DNA from: Melioribacteraceae bacterium
GTDB taxonomy: Bacteria > Bacteroidota > Ignavibacteria > Ignavibacteriales > Melioribacteraceae
Direction of reading: 5' to 3'
Length of the DNA stretch: 64,000 bases
NCBI GenBank assembly: GCA_016342755.1
Contig: JAEINS010000001.1
Coordinates: forward strand, 248,001-312,000
Program-made: the position numbers and the translations under genes
Part shown: one piece after another, positions 7,384-16,252 of the stretch
How the letters are laid out: each line of letters starts with the position of its first letter
Position numbering within the stretch: the stretch's first letter is position 1
The notes under the pieces: model-generated
Told to the model about the DNA's origin: nothing
The model's input: the letters and a program-made list of their open reading frames with translations, nothing else
Database searches by the model: none

Positions 7384-7522
7384 TTGCATTTAGTCAAGAG
7401 TCGCCAGGGCACACTTTCTTGCAATTTGCATTTAGTTAAGGGGTGCCAGGGCAAACTTTCTTGCAAATTGTATTTAGTTAAGGGGTGCCAGGGCAAACTT
7501 TCTTGCAATTTGCATTTAGTTA
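7384..7522. repeat. 42-bp tandem repeat, three full copies plus a partial
   Basis: Units start at 7384, 7426 and 7468, with a 13-base partial copy from 7510. Each begins TTGCATTTAGT and ends ACTTTCTTGCAA. Units 2 and 3 are almost identical, and unit 1 differs at several positions. Function unknown; copy number may vary between strains. Confidence 0.85.
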
Positions 7523-7583
7523 TGTAAAGAAAAGCCAAAAAATTGTTTTTAGTATTTAGTAGCAGCATCAAATAGATAGAATT

Positions 7584-7620
7584 CCCAGGCTGTTGTGGTC
7601 GCATTTAAATGCTTTGGCAG
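7584..7620 (+). repeat. Dispersed repeat, copy B
   Basis: Begins CCCAGGCTGTTGTGGTCGCA, similar to copies at 7236 and 48452. Here the loop is extended by a GCATTTAAATGC palindrome. It lies just beyond the bshC terminator. Confidence 0.45.
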
Positions 7621-7644
7621 TCTGTGCCAATTATAAAGTAACTT

Positions 7645-7673
7645 AAAAAAAGGAGCCATGATCTAATCATGGC
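7645..7673 (-). terminator. Rho-independent terminator of bshC
   Basis: On the minus strand, GCCATGAT/ATCATGGC with a three-base loop (7655-7673) is followed by TCC and a seven-T run (complement of 7645-7651), just after the bshC stop at 7680. Confidence 0.85.
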
Positions 7674-7679
7674 ACTAAA

Positions 7680-9305
7680 CTAAAGTTCAATCACCTGATG
7701 TTCAAACTTATTTATTGTTAATTCATTCATCAGTAGCTTAATAAAATCCAACCCATACTTATTGGCAAAGTAAATAAAATTAATTTCGCGTTCCTGTAGA
7801 TTAGAATTAGGCATAATAAAATCAACAGCCTTCCCAATCTGATTTAAGGTTGTTTCATACTGCCTTTCCTGAGCTTTCTCTGTTTTTTGTTCTAGCTGAT
7901 TTAAGATTTGTTCTATTTTTAACGAGGATTTATTTGCCAATTCCTTCAAAGTTGGATCAACTGCAAAAAGCTTCTCTTTTAATTTATCTATTGTCAATTC
8001 AATTTCATTACGAGTATTATTGAATTCTTTCTTCACTTCAATTTCTTCAAGCGATCTAATGATTTTATCTTTTATACTTATACCGCCATAAAAGAAATCT
8101 TGATATTTAAGATCAAATTTTTCCATCACTTTTAAAACAGATTTTTCAACTATTGTAGCGGAAGAACGCGGATATAGAATTGGCTGAACTACATTAAACA
8201 TATCATACAAAGGTATTACCTGGGCAAAATAACTTATTTCACCTGGGCCGCCAATATACATTCCAGTCGGTAACAAATAATCTTGGCAAATGGGTCTTAA
8301 TAAAACATTCGGACTGAAATTGCCTGGATTTGAATCAAGCAACTCTAAAATATCATCCAGACTATATTTAGTTTTTTTCCCTTTTAATCTGAAATGATCA
8401 TCAACGGGTTCAAGCAGATATCTTCCGGTTTCATCGGATATAAACATGTTTATTGGCTTAACCTTTACCTGAGCATGATATAAGTCTTCTAATTCAGCGC
8501 TTCGTTCTACCGCAAGATTAGCATGTTCTCTAAAATTAATAATTTCATTTTTGAAAACCGGGGTTAGAAGTTTTTTTACATTCCTATCTTGCGGATCAAA
8601 TATAACTAAGCCATATTCATCAAACAGCCTGAATATCAGTTTCTTAAATGCTGATTTAAATGTAGCGTTTTCTTTATAGTAACTATACATCAGATCCAGC
8701 AGTTCATCGGTGAATTCGGTTCCGCGCAAAGTTTCATTTAACAATTTGAATACTTCATTTATATTTCTATTAAAAGGTATTGAGCCAACACCTCCTCTGT
8801 TTATATCTTCTTCCAAGCCATCATCATATTTAAGATTACTTAACTGATTATTTTTATCAATAAAATTAAATGATGTAACTTCATCAAAATCATGATCGTC
8901 AGCTTCCAGCCAAAATACCGGTACAAAATTATAACCGTCGTATTGATTTTTAAGTGAGCTGGCTAATTTAATGGCGGTTATTATTTTATAAAGCGTATAA
9001 AGCGGTCCACCCATTATACCAAGCTGCTGGCCGGTTGTTATTGCAACAGTATTTTTTTCTTCAAGAGCTCTAATATTTAATTGAGTCTGTTTAGAAGGCT
9101 TTAATTCTTCATACTGGTTTGAAATAATATGCGCGACAAGTTTACGATGAGGTCGTTTCTGATTAACTAAATTATCAAAAACATTATTATAATTTTGGGT
9201 TTTACGAAAATCTATTTTATAATATTTTTCAACATTTTCAAATTCATATAAATAATCAAGAAATATATTATTATGTCCGGCAATTTCACTGAAATTTATA
9301 AACAT
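7680..9305 (-). CDS. bshC: Bacillithiol biosynthesis cysteine-adding enzyme BshC
   Basis: 541 residues, the normal BshC length. Diagnostic motifs are TGQQLGIMGGPLYTLYK (about residues 93-109), VPVFWLEADDHDFDEV (about 130-145) and YPRSSATIVE in the C-terminal half. BshC joins cysteine to glucosaminyl-malate in the last step of bacillithiol synthesis, and (N-methyl-)bacillithiol is known from green sulfur bacteria. GGAG seven bases before the ATG sets the start. The coiled-coil region of BshC (KLKEKLFAVDPTLKELANK) is present near residues 435-500. bshA and bshB are not in this window. Confidence 0.93.
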   Translation of the reverse strand: MFINFSEIAGHNNIFLDYLYEFENVEKYYKIDFRKTQNYNNVFDNLVNQKRPHRKLVAHIISNQYEELKPSKQTQLNIRALEEKNTVAITTGQQLGIMGGPLYTLYKIITAIKLASSLKNQYDGYNFVPVFWLEADDHDFDEVTSFNFIDKNNQLSNLKYDDGLEEDINRGGVGSIPFNRNINEVFKLLNETLRGTEFTDELLDLMYSYYKENATFKSAFKKLIFRLFDEYGLVIFDPQDRNVKKLLTPVFKNEIINFREHANLAVERSAELEDLYHAQVKVKPINMFISDETGRYLLEPVDDHFRLKGKKTKYSLDDILELLDSNPGNFSPNVLLRPICQDYLLPTGMYIGGPGEISYFAQVIPLYDMFNVVQPILYPRSSATIVEKSVLKVMEKFDLKYQDFFYGGISIKDKIIRSLEEIEVKKEFNNTRNEIELTIDKLKEKLFAVDPTLKELANKSSLKIEQILNQLEQKTEKAQERQYETTLNQIGKAVDFIMPNSNLQEREINFIYFANKYGLDFIKLLMNELTINKFEHQVIEL

Positions 9306-9369
9306 TCATGCTCCATTTTTCAAATTTAAACAAATAAAAATAGTAAAATTAAGATTAAAGAATCAAAGT

Positions 9370-9741
9370 TTAATACTTAATTCTGGGAATTTTAAAATAA
9401 GAATTTTTGAAAATATCATTTATTTCAAGTGTTATTTGAAACCGGTGCTGTGTAAAACACTGATAATAAAAGTCTTCCAGTACTTTCATTATTTCCCATC
9501 CTATTTTTCTTTTTAATTCTTCTTCCCGTCCTTCCAGAAGTCTTATAGCCAGATGAATAAACGCGTTTTCAATTTCTCCATTCCCTATATAATAATCATC
9601 CAGTTTAATAGCTCTGCTTTTGCAATTATTAATATCAATATTACCAACATCACTCAATACACGATGAACTTCCGCAAAGAGTTCGTTAAAATTAATATCA
9701 TGATTTATGTTCGAAGTATATTCTAATGTAATCTGCGGCAT
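9370..9741 (-). CDS. CHMI-like tautomerase-superfamily protein
   Basis: 123 residues resembling 5-carboxymethyl-2-hydroxymuconate delta-isomerase (HpaF/CHMI). It starts M-P, so Pro would become the N-terminal catalytic residue, followed by QITLEYTSNI, and it has the family's later IHLAIRLLEGR and LEDFYYQCFTQHRFQITLEI segments. No aromatic-catabolism genes accompany it, so the substrate is unclear. GAGG precedes the ATG. It lies beyond the argH terminator and 64 bp before bshC, and may be co-transcribed with bshC. Confidence 0.8.
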   Translation of the reverse strand: MPQITLEYTSNINHDINFNELFAEVHRVLSDVGNIDINNCKSRAIKLDDYYIGNGEIENAFIHLAIRLLEGREEELKRKIGWEIMKVLEDFYYQCFTQHRFQITLEINDIFKNSYFKIPRIKY

Positions 9742-9825
9742 GTAATCCTCTAAATTAGTCTGGTAAATATAAACTTTTGAATTAGAATAATAAATAAGGA
9801 TTAGTATTAAAAAGTAATTCTATAT

Positions 9826-9863
9826 AAAAAGATTCCGGTTCTCAAACTTCTGAAAACCGGAAT
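9826..9863 (-). terminator. Terminator downstream of argH
   Basis: ATTCCGGTT (9832-9840) pairs with AACCGGAAT (9855-9863). On the minus strand the stem is followed by CTTTTTATATA. This ends the arg operon before the tautomerase gene. Confidence 0.8.
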
Positions 9864-9902
9864 TGTTTCGACTTTATATAGGCTCAAAAGACGAATTAAA
9901 AT

Positions 9903-11276
9903 TTAGTTAGATAATTTCAGCTCCCAATTTTCAATCTGCCCGGAAACAAGCTTAGGATTAGGGGAGCCATAAGTTACTTTTCTTTGAAGCGCGGTTGATA
10001 TCTCAAAACATTTAAGCGCGGATTTATCAAAAATTGTATTGATGGATTTTAGATCGTCTATAGTTAAATCATTCAGCTTCTTGTTTTTATCTTCCGCAAG
10101 ATTTACAACTTTACCAACTATATGATGTGATTCTCTGAATGGAATACCTTTTAATACCAGCCAGTCTGCCAGATCAGTGGCTAAGGAAAAGTCACCTTCT
10201 AGTTCTTTCTTAAAACGATCCGCATTTACATTTATTGTTCCCATCATTCCAGCCATTATATTTAAACTATCGAGGTATGCACGGGCAGAATCGAATACTG
10301 GTTCTTTATCCTCTTGTAAATCACGGTTATAACTAAGCGGAAGACCTTTCATTGTTGTTAACAGAGAAATATAATTTCCAAACACACGGCCACTTTTACC
10401 GCGGATTAACTCTGCCATATCCGGGTTCTTTTTCTGCGGCATTAATGAAGATCCGGTTGTGTACTGATCTCCAATTTTTATAAACCCCCATTCTTTAGAC
10501 GACCAGTTTATCAGCTCTTCTGTAAGTCTGCTTAAATGCATCATCCCTAGATTACAAGCGTTTAAGAAGTCCAGAAGAAAATCTCTTTCAGAAATACTAT
10601 CCATCGCGTTATTTCCAACAGATTTAAATCCGAGTATCTTTGCTGTAAATTCACGATCCAGAGGTAATGTTGAACCGGCTATAGCACCGGATCCGAGTGC
10701 TGATATATCTGTTGCTTCTTTCGCAAATAGAATCCTTTTTTTATCACGTTCAAGCATTTCAATATAAGCAAGTAAATGAAACGCAAATGAAATTGGCTGA
10801 GCTCTTTGGAGATGTGTATAACCGGGCATTATCGTTTCAGTGTGATTTTTAGCTATATTTAATAGTACTTTTTGAAGTTTTATTTGAGATTCAAAAACTT
10901 TATCCGATTTTTTCTTAAGCCATAATTTTACAGCCGTTGTAATCTGATCATTTCTACTTCGCCCACTATGAAGCTTCCCAGCAACGTCTCCAATTAGGTT
11001 TGTCAGTTCACTTTCAATCGCTGAATGAATATCCTCAAACTTTAATGGATCAGGATTCCAGTTCCCTTTAACATAAGCTTCTTTTATTTTGAATAGACCA
11101 GAGCAAATTTTTTCTGCTTCGTGCGATTGTATAATGCCGACCTTAGCTAACATTTTAGCATGAGCAATACTGCCTTCTATATCTTCCTCAAAAAGGTTTA
11201 TATCAAAATAAAGCGATGAAGAAAAGGCCATGGCTTCATTGTCCAGACCTTTTTCAAAACGGCTACCCCACAACAT
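9903..11276 (-). CDS. argH: Argininosuccinate lyase
   Basis: 457 residues from MLWGSRFEKGLD, the length and start typical of ArgH. A frame extension to 11330 lies within argG and is rejected. The fumarase/aspartase-superfamily signature GSSLMPQKKNPD is present (about residues 278-289), as are HSGRSRNDQ and PGYTHLQRAQP. It splits argininosuccinate into arginine and fumarate, the last step of arginine synthesis. The start overlaps the argG end by 14 bp, with GAGG inside argG, so the two are translationally coupled. Confidence 0.96.
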   Translation of the reverse strand: MLWGSRFEKGLDNEAMAFSSSLYFDINLFEEDIEGSIAHAKMLAKVGIIQSHEAEKICSGLFKIKEAYVKGNWNPDPLKFEDIHSAIESELTNLIGDVAGKLHSGRSRNDQITTAVKLWLKKKSDKVFESQIKLQKVLLNIAKNHTETIMPGYTHLQRAQPISFAFHLLAYIEMLERDKKRILFAKEATDISALGSGAIAGSTLPLDREFTAKILGFKSVGNNAMDSISERDFLLDFLNACNLGMMHLSRLTEELINWSSKEWGFIKIGDQYTTGSSLMPQKKNPDMAELIRGKSGRVFGNYISLLTTMKGLPLSYNRDLQEDKEPVFDSARAYLDSLNIMAGMMGTINVNADRFKKELEGDFSLATDLADWLVLKGIPFRESHHIVGKVVNLAEDKNKKLNDLTIDDLKSINTIFDKSALKCFEISTALQRKVTYGSPNPKLVSGQIENWELKLSN

Positions 11277-12486
11277 TTGCAGTTTCCTCTTTTTGATGAA
11301 CCTTGCAGATAGTTCTATAAGGTAATCCAAATATTTTCATAAATCCGTCCGATGCCTTATGATCAAACACATCATCTTTTGAATATGTCGCAAGTTCCTT
11401 ATTATAAAGGCTAAACTCAGAGTCACGTGACTGAACTGTCATATTCCCTTTATATAACTCCATAACAATTTCGCCGCTTATAAATTCTTGGGTAGTTTCA
11501 ACAAATGACATTAGAGCGTTAAATAGGGGAGAGTACCAAAGTCCGTCGTAAATTAAATTTGAAATCTTGTTAGAAACATCTTGTTTGTAACGGAACGTTT
11601 CTCTATCCATAATTAATTTTTCTAATTCCATGTGAGCTTTATGAAGAATAATAGCAGCCGGTGCTTCATAAATTTCACGTGACTTTATGCCTACAACACG
11701 GTTTTCAATCATATCAATTCTGCCTATACCGTTTTTACCGCCAATATCATTAAGGTATTTTACTAATTCAACAGGAGGAAGTTCAATTCCGTTTACCGCG
11801 GTAGGAATACCTTTTTCAAAACTTATTGAAACAGTTGTAGATTGCTCCGGAGCATTTTTAGGATTTTCTGTAATCTGGAAAGCTCCTTCCGGCGGCGCGG
11901 CTTTGGGATCTTCCAATACTCCGCATTCCGTAGCAATTCCCCAAAGGTTTTCATCTATTGAATAAGGTGATTCTTTGGAAATCTGAATCGGGATTTCATT
12001 TTTAATAGCATAATCTATTTCATCTTCACGGCTCTTAAATTCCCAGTCGCGCAGTGGCCCAATAATTTTTAGATCAGGAGCCAACGATTGTATCCCGACT
12101 TCAAAACGTACCTGGTCATTACCTTTTCCGGTACAGCCGTGAGCAACCAGGTTTGCGCCTTCTGCCTTAGCAACATCAACCATCAGTTTAGCTAAAAGAG
12201 GCCGGCCTATTGCGCATGCCAATGGATACTGACCTTCATAGAGTGTTCCGGCTTTAAGTGATTTCCAAACGTATTCTGTGATAAACTCTTCTTGTAAATC
12301 CGCAATATAAGATTTAGAAGCACCGGTAGCTTTTGCTTTCTCTTCAAGCCCTTCTAATTCAGCTTTCTGACCAAGATTACCAGTTACAGTAATAATCTCA
12401 GCATCATATTTTTGACTTAACCATTTAACCATCACGGAAGTATCTAATCCGCCGGAATAGGCAACAACAATTTTATTTTTAGACAT
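11263..12486 (-). CDS. argG: Argininosuccinate synthase
   Basis: 407 residues. The N-type ATP-pyrophosphatase loop VAYSGGLDTSV lies at residues 8-18, followed by HGCTGKGNDQVRFE (about residues 116-129) and SPYSIDENLWG. It joins citrulline and aspartate using ATP. GGAG lies before the ATG, and argR ends 21 bp upstream on the same strand. The order argR-argG-argH agrees with a single arginine-regulated transcript. Confidence 0.96.
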   Translation of the reverse strand: MSKNKIVVAYSGGLDTSVMVKWLSQKYDAEIITVTGNLGQKAELEGLEEKAKATGASKSYIADLQEEFITEYVWKSLKAGTLYEGQYPLACAIGRPLLAKLMVDVAKAEGANLVAHGCTGKGNDQVRFEVGIQSLAPDLKIIGPLRDWEFKSREDEIDYAIKNEIPIQISKESPYSIDENLWGIATECGVLEDPKAAPPEGAFQITENPKNAPEQSTTVSISFEKGIPTAVNGIELPPVELVKYLNDIGGKNGIGRIDMIENRVVGIKSREIYEAPAAIILHKAHMELEKLIMDRETFRYKQDVSNKISNLIYDGLWYSPLFNALMSFVETTQEFISGEIVMELYKGNMTVQSRDSEFSLYNKELATYSKDDVFDHKASDGFMKIFGLPYRTICKVHQKEETANVVG

Positions 12487-12506
12487 ATTATATTCTCCTT
12501 AATGCT

Positions 12507-12962
12507 CTAAGAGGATTGAGCGTTCATTATTTCTTTAATCATTTTAATTATGTTCGGAATCTCTAAAGAACTGCTTGGTATAATTAGAACAGTATCATCA
12601 CCGCCAACAGTTCCTAAAATTTCTGGCTTGTTCAATCTGTCTATATAATGAGCAACACCTTGTGCTCTGCCAGCTAACGAGCGGATAACAATTAGAGATT
12701 CATTATGTTCAATCGAGATTATTTCGAATCCGATTAGCTTCTCAATTTGTTTACCGGACTCAGTGCTGTTTATTATATAACGAACACCGCCATTAATGAA
12801 CGACCTTATAACACCAAGCTCAGCAAAGTCTCTGCTTAGCGTTGCCTGTGTCACCTCTACACCTTCTGCTTTAAGAAGATTTACTAAAAACTCTTGCGAT
12901 GTAACAACTTTTGTATTTAGCATCTCTTTAATTTTGTTTTGTCTTTTTAATTTAACCGACAT
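12507..12962 (-). CDS. argR: Arginine repressor ArgR
   Basis: 151 residues. An N-terminal winged helix with recognition helix ATLSRDFAELG (about residues 40-50), and a C-terminal arginine-binding hexamerisation domain with GTVGGDDT at 117-124 (the GT-x-GDDT motif that contacts arginine). AGGAG lies before the ATG. It is embedded inside the arg operon between argD and argG, an arrangement that would allow autoregulation; a palindrome in the gap before it (12983-13007) is a candidate operator. Confidence 0.94.
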   Translation of the reverse strand: MSVKLKRQNKIKEMLNTKVVTSQEFLVNLLKAEGVEVTQATLSRDFAELGVIRSFINGGVRYIINSTESGKQIEKLIGFEIISIEHNESLIVIRSLAGRAQGVAHYIDRLNKPEILGTVGGDDTVLIIPSSSLEIPNIIKMIKEIMNAQSS

Positions 12963-12982
12963 TCTAAATTTGCTCCTATTAA

Positions 12983-13007
12983 ATATGGATTAAATGTATA
13001 TCCATAT
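12983..13007. promoter_or_regulatory. Palindrome in the argD-argR gap
   Basis: ATATGGAT and ATCCATAT are eight-base perfect arms separated by nine bases, within the 61 bp between argD and argR. It could be an operator for internal regulation of argRGH or an RNA hairpin. It is only loosely like an ARG box. Confidence 0.4.
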
Positions 13008-13023
13008 TCTTACAGTAAATGGT

Positions 13024-14235
13024 TTAGTTTTTGTTTTCTTCTAAATAGGAATTTGTTGCTGATATAAATTCATGCAACTTCACTATTTCTCTAAATTTAT
13101 TTATAAATAATTTAATCTGTTGTTCATCAATTATAAACGGAGGAAGTAAACGCAGCACTTGTTCACCCGAAGTTCCGACAATAATTTTATTATCAAGTAA
13201 TTTTGAAGCAATAGTTTTTGCGCTGAATCCGTCTTTAAACTCAATACCTAACATCAATCCTTTACCTCTTACTTCTTTTATTATGCTAGAATTTAAAGCC
13301 TTTATTTTTTCTTTGATAAGGATTCCATTCATCTCTATTTTTTTAATGCAGTCTTCATCAAGTAGATCCATTACTTTATTAGCTGCCGCAACAGCAATTG
13401 GATTTCCGCCAAATGTTGAACCGTGAGAACCGGGTGTTATTTTTTCAGCAACTTTATCGTTACATATAACTGCTCCTAAAGGTAATCCGTTTGCTATACC
13501 TTTTGCCGAGGTAATTATATCTGGTTTTATTTCACTCCATTGATACGCAAAGTATTTACCGGTTCTTCCTATTCCAGCCTGAACCTCGTCAATAATTAGT
13601 AATAGATTCTGTTTATCGCAGATGTTTCTTAACCGGGCAAAATAATCTTCAGAAGGAACCATTATTCCTCCTTCACCCTGGATTGGTTCAACCATTATTG
13701 CAACAACATCCTTAGTAATTGAATACTCAATAGCCTCGGTATCATTGTAAGGTACATACTTAAACCCCGGGCATAAAGGAGCAAATCCCTGCCAAAGTTT
13801 ATATTGTCCCGATGCTGCTAAACTTCCCATTGTACGGCCATGAAAACTATTAATTGCAGTTATGATAGTTGATCTTTCTCCGTCCCATTTTCGGGCAAAC
13901 TTAATTGCGGCTTCGTTGGCTTCAGTCCCCGAATTACAGAAAAACACTTTGTCTAATCCTGTTTTATCAGTTAAAGATGCCGCTAGTTTTTCCTGACCGG
14001 AAGATTCAAATAAATTTGAAACATGCCACAGGTTTTCTGTTTGTTCTTTTACTGCATCAACTATTTTGGGATGACAATGACCAAAACTGGTTACCGCAAT
14101 TCCGCTTAAGAAGTCTAAATATTCATTCCCGTTTTTATCAAATAATAAAGCACCTTTCCCATGAGTAAACTCAATAGGATAACGTGAATAATTTTTTAAA
14201 AGAGAACTAGTTTGCAATTTGGTTTGAGTCAACAA
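13024..14235 (-). CDS. argD: Acetylornithine aminotransferase
   Basis: 403 residues, class III PLP aminotransferase. FCNSGTEANEAAIKFAR (about residues 98-114), LLIIDEVQAGIGRTG and SAKGIANGLPLG with the PLP lysine are all present, as is GSHGSTFGGNP. It converts N-acetylglutamate semialdehyde to N-acetylornithine. The start is a TTG (14235 or the adjacent 14232). No ATG lies nearby, and GAGG is found inside the end of argB, giving a ~29-bp overlap and coupled translation. Confidence 0.94.
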   Translation of the reverse strand: MLTQTKLQTSSLLKNYSRYPIEFTHGKGALLFDKNGNEYLDFLSGIAVTSFGHCHPKIVDAVKEQTENLWHVSNLFESSGQEKLAASLTDKTGLDKVFFCNSGTEANEAAIKFARKWDGERSTIITAINSFHGRTMGSLAASGQYKLWQGFAPLCPGFKYVPYNDTEAIEYSITKDVVAIMVEPIQGEGGIMVPSEDYFARLRNICDKQNLLLIIDEVQAGIGRTGKYFAYQWSEIKPDIITSAKGIANGLPLGAVICNDKVAEKITPGSHGSTFGGNPIAVAAANKVMDLLDEDCIKKIEMNGILIKEKIKALNSSIIKEVRGKGLMLGIEFKDGFSAKTIASKLLDNKIIVGTSGEQVLRLLPPFIIDEQQIKLFINKFREIVKLHEFISATNSYLEENKN

Positions 14236-14992
14236 TCCAGGTTCCTCGCATATTAGTTTGTTGTTGAAAATTTAGATTGAATAGATCATTACCAATCCAA
14301 ATCTTATTTATACCTTCGTTCAATAATTCTAACGAACTTTTTAATTTGGGAATCATACCGTCTGTAATATCTCCAGATGCAATTCCTTCATTTATATCTT
14401 TTTCGGTTATTGTTGCAATATCAATGCCTTTAAGTTTTACACCAGTTATATCCGACATAAAAAACACTGTATCTGTTTTAAGTGCTATGGCTAAAGCTCT
14501 TGTAAAGACATCAGCATTTACATTCATTAAATGACCTTCTGAATCTCTGCATACGCTTGAGAATACAGGAATCACTTTATCCATAAGCATATTTTTAATC
14601 CATGTTGTATTTCCGTTTATTTTAGGATTACCAACATAGCCAAGTTTTTCACTTATATAATCGGCAATAAATAAACCGCGGTCACTTCCGGTGAGACCCG
14701 CGCATTCAATATCATTTGCGGAAAGATGACCTATAATCTTTGAATTAAATAAGCCGGACTGAACTGCGGCAACAATATCCATAGTATCTTTACAAGTTAC
14801 GCGCTGACCATCGATAAACTTTGATTGATGATTTAAAGCATGTGACCATTCAGAAATTTTATTCCCTGCACCATGAACAATTATTACACCATCAAATTGA
14901 GACTGCAGATATTTTAGTGTTGATATCCACTGCTTATTATCTAAAAAATTATTTAACGCTTTCCCGCTAAGTTTAACAATTACAGTTTTCAT
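14207..14992 (-). CDS. argB: N-acetylglutamate kinase
   Basis: 261 residues, amino-acid kinase family. VIVKLSGKALNN at the N-terminus supplies the phosphate-binding lysine, VIIVHGAGNKISEW the glycine loop and GLTGSDRGLF the sugar/phosphate-binding segment; MNVNADVFTRALAIAL completes the fold. It phosphorylates N-acetylglutamate in the second step of the acetylated pathway. GGGG lies before the ATG, 10 bp after argJ. The length is typical of the shorter ArgB proteins. Confidence 0.93.
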   Translation of the reverse strand: MKTVIVKLSGKALNNFLDNKQWISTLKYLQSQFDGVIIVHGAGNKISEWSHALNHQSKFIDGQRVTCKDTMDIVAAVQSGLFNSKIIGHLSANDIECAGLTGSDRGLFIADYISEKLGYVGNPKINGNTTWIKNMLMDKVIPVFSSVCRDSEGHLMNVNADVFTRALAIALKTDTVFFMSDITGVKLKGIDIATITEKDINEGIASGDITDGMIPKLKSSLELLNEGINKIWIGNDLFNLNFQQQTNMRGTWIVDSNQIAN

Positions 14993-15002
14993 TTCATTCC
15001 CC

Positions 15003-16244
15003 TTAGCTTCTGTATGAAGCGTTAATCTGAATATACTGTTCCGAAAAATCGCATGTCCACCAGGTTGTATCAGATGTTCCCGCGTTTAGATCAATGTTGA
15101 TCTCTATTTCATCATTCGATAAAATTTCTTTTGCTTCAGTTTCGCAAAAGTCACTTTTATAATTAGGCGAAAGAATTGTAAAATCATTAAATTTTATTGT
15201 TACTTTTGCAGGGTCAAATTCTGCTCCGCTATAACCGGCAGCAGAAATAATTCGTCCCCAGTTAGCATCGCTGCCATTAATTGCAGTTTTTACAAGAGGG
15301 GAGTTACAAATAGCTTTTCCTACTTTATTTGCGTCTTCATCACTGGTAGCATTTGTAACATTTACTGTAATTAGTTTTGTTGCGCCTTCTCCGTCACCGG
15401 CAATTGATTTTGACATTTTTTTACATAGATCTGTCAAAGCCTCTTGGAATATATCATAATCATTTGTTCCTTCAACTAAGGTGATTGCTGATTTCCCGTT
15501 TGCCATCAAAATAACCATATCATTAGTACTTGTATCACCATCAACAGAAATTTTGTTGAATGAATCTAATACTGAAGTTGAAATGAGATTTTGAACTGTG
15601 TGCTTATCAATATCCGCGTCTGTAGTTACAAATGCCAGCATAGTTGCCATATTAGGCATTATCATTCCGCTTCCTTTACATATAGCACCAATAGTAACCT
15701 GACCTTTTGAAAGATTAACTTTAACAGCAAAGTTTTTATTTCTCAGATCTGTAGTCATAATGGCTTCTGCAGCGTCAATTCCGCCATCATCTGTAACAGA
15801 ATCAGCTATATTCTCTATTCCGTTAATAATGGACGCAAGATTCATTCTTTGTCCTATAACTCCGGTTGAACTGATTAGTACCTGATTGGCTTCAACACCA
15901 AGCTTATTGGCACAATATTTTTGAGTTGCCAAAGCATCTTCATATCCGTCTTGTCCAGTACAGGCGTTTGCATTTCCAGAGTTAACAAGAACAGCTTTAA
16001 ATTTATTGTGGTTCTTAAGTAATTCTTGCGAAATTAATAAAGGTGCGGCTTTAACTTTATTTAATGTAAAAGTACCGCCGGCATTACATTCCGTATCCGA
16101 AGTTATAAGAGCCAGATCTTTACGTTTTTTCTTTAAGCCGCAATGTATGCCCGCTGCTTTAAATCCGTTAACAGAAGTAACACTGCCGTTTTCTATATAT
16201 TTAAATTTTATATTTTCGTTAACCAAAACTGTTTCCTGCCACAT
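15003..16244 (-). CDS. argJ: Glutamate/ornithine acetyltransferase ArgJ
   Basis: 413 residues. MPNMATMLAFVTTDA contains the autoprocessing site and Thr nucleophile (A-T-M-L). ALVNSGNANACTG and SVDGDTSTND are further family motifs, and NGSDANWGRIISAAGYSG lies in the C-terminal part. It recycles the acetyl group from N-acetylornithine to glutamate. Whether it also makes N-acetylglutamate from acetyl-CoA cannot be read from the sequence; no separate argA is present here. A GGGGG run sits before the ATG. It is eight bases after argC. Confidence 0.95.
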   Translation of the reverse strand: MWQETVLVNENIKFKYIENGSVTSVNGFKAAGIHCGLKKKRKDLALITSDTECNAGGTFTLNKVKAAPLLISQELLKNHNKFKAVLVNSGNANACTGQDGYEDALATQKYCANKLGVEANQVLISSTGVIGQRMNLASIINGIENIADSVTDDGGIDAAEAIMTTDLRNKNFAVKVNLSKGQVTIGAICKGSGMIMPNMATMLAFVTTDADIDKHTVQNLISTSVLDSFNKISVDGDTSTNDMVILMANGKSAITLVEGTNDYDIFQEALTDLCKKMSKSIAGDGEGATKLITVNVTNATSDEDANKVGKAICNSPLVKTAINGSDANWGRIISAAGYSGAEFDPAKVTIKFNDFTILSPNYKSDFCETEAKEILSNDEIEINIDLNAGTSDTTWWTCDFSEQYIQINASYRS

Positions 16245-16252
16245 ATTTCCCC

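Larger units (their letters stand above)
7012..7654. other. Gene-free, repeat-rich stretch
   Basis: No convincing gene. It holds a hairpin at 7034-7050 (AGGGAT/ATCCCT), a perfect seven-base stem at 7214-7229 (TCCCGAC/GTCGGGA), two copies of a dispersed repeat (7236-7265 and 7584-7620) and a 42-bp tandem repeat (7384-7522). A minus-strand open frame at 7296-7604 owes its length to the tandem repeat (42 is a multiple of three) and has no SD sequence. This marks the right border of the cassette array against the conserved arg/bsh region. Confidence 0.6.

Noticed and set aside
7384-7522. CRISPR array
   Set aside because: The 42-bp units abut directly with no unique spacers, and no cas genes are present.
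7296-7604. 102-codon minus-strand frame with 14-residue repeats
   Set aside because: It exists because the 42-bp tandem repeat keeps the frame open; no SD, odd composition, and it spans repeat DNA.
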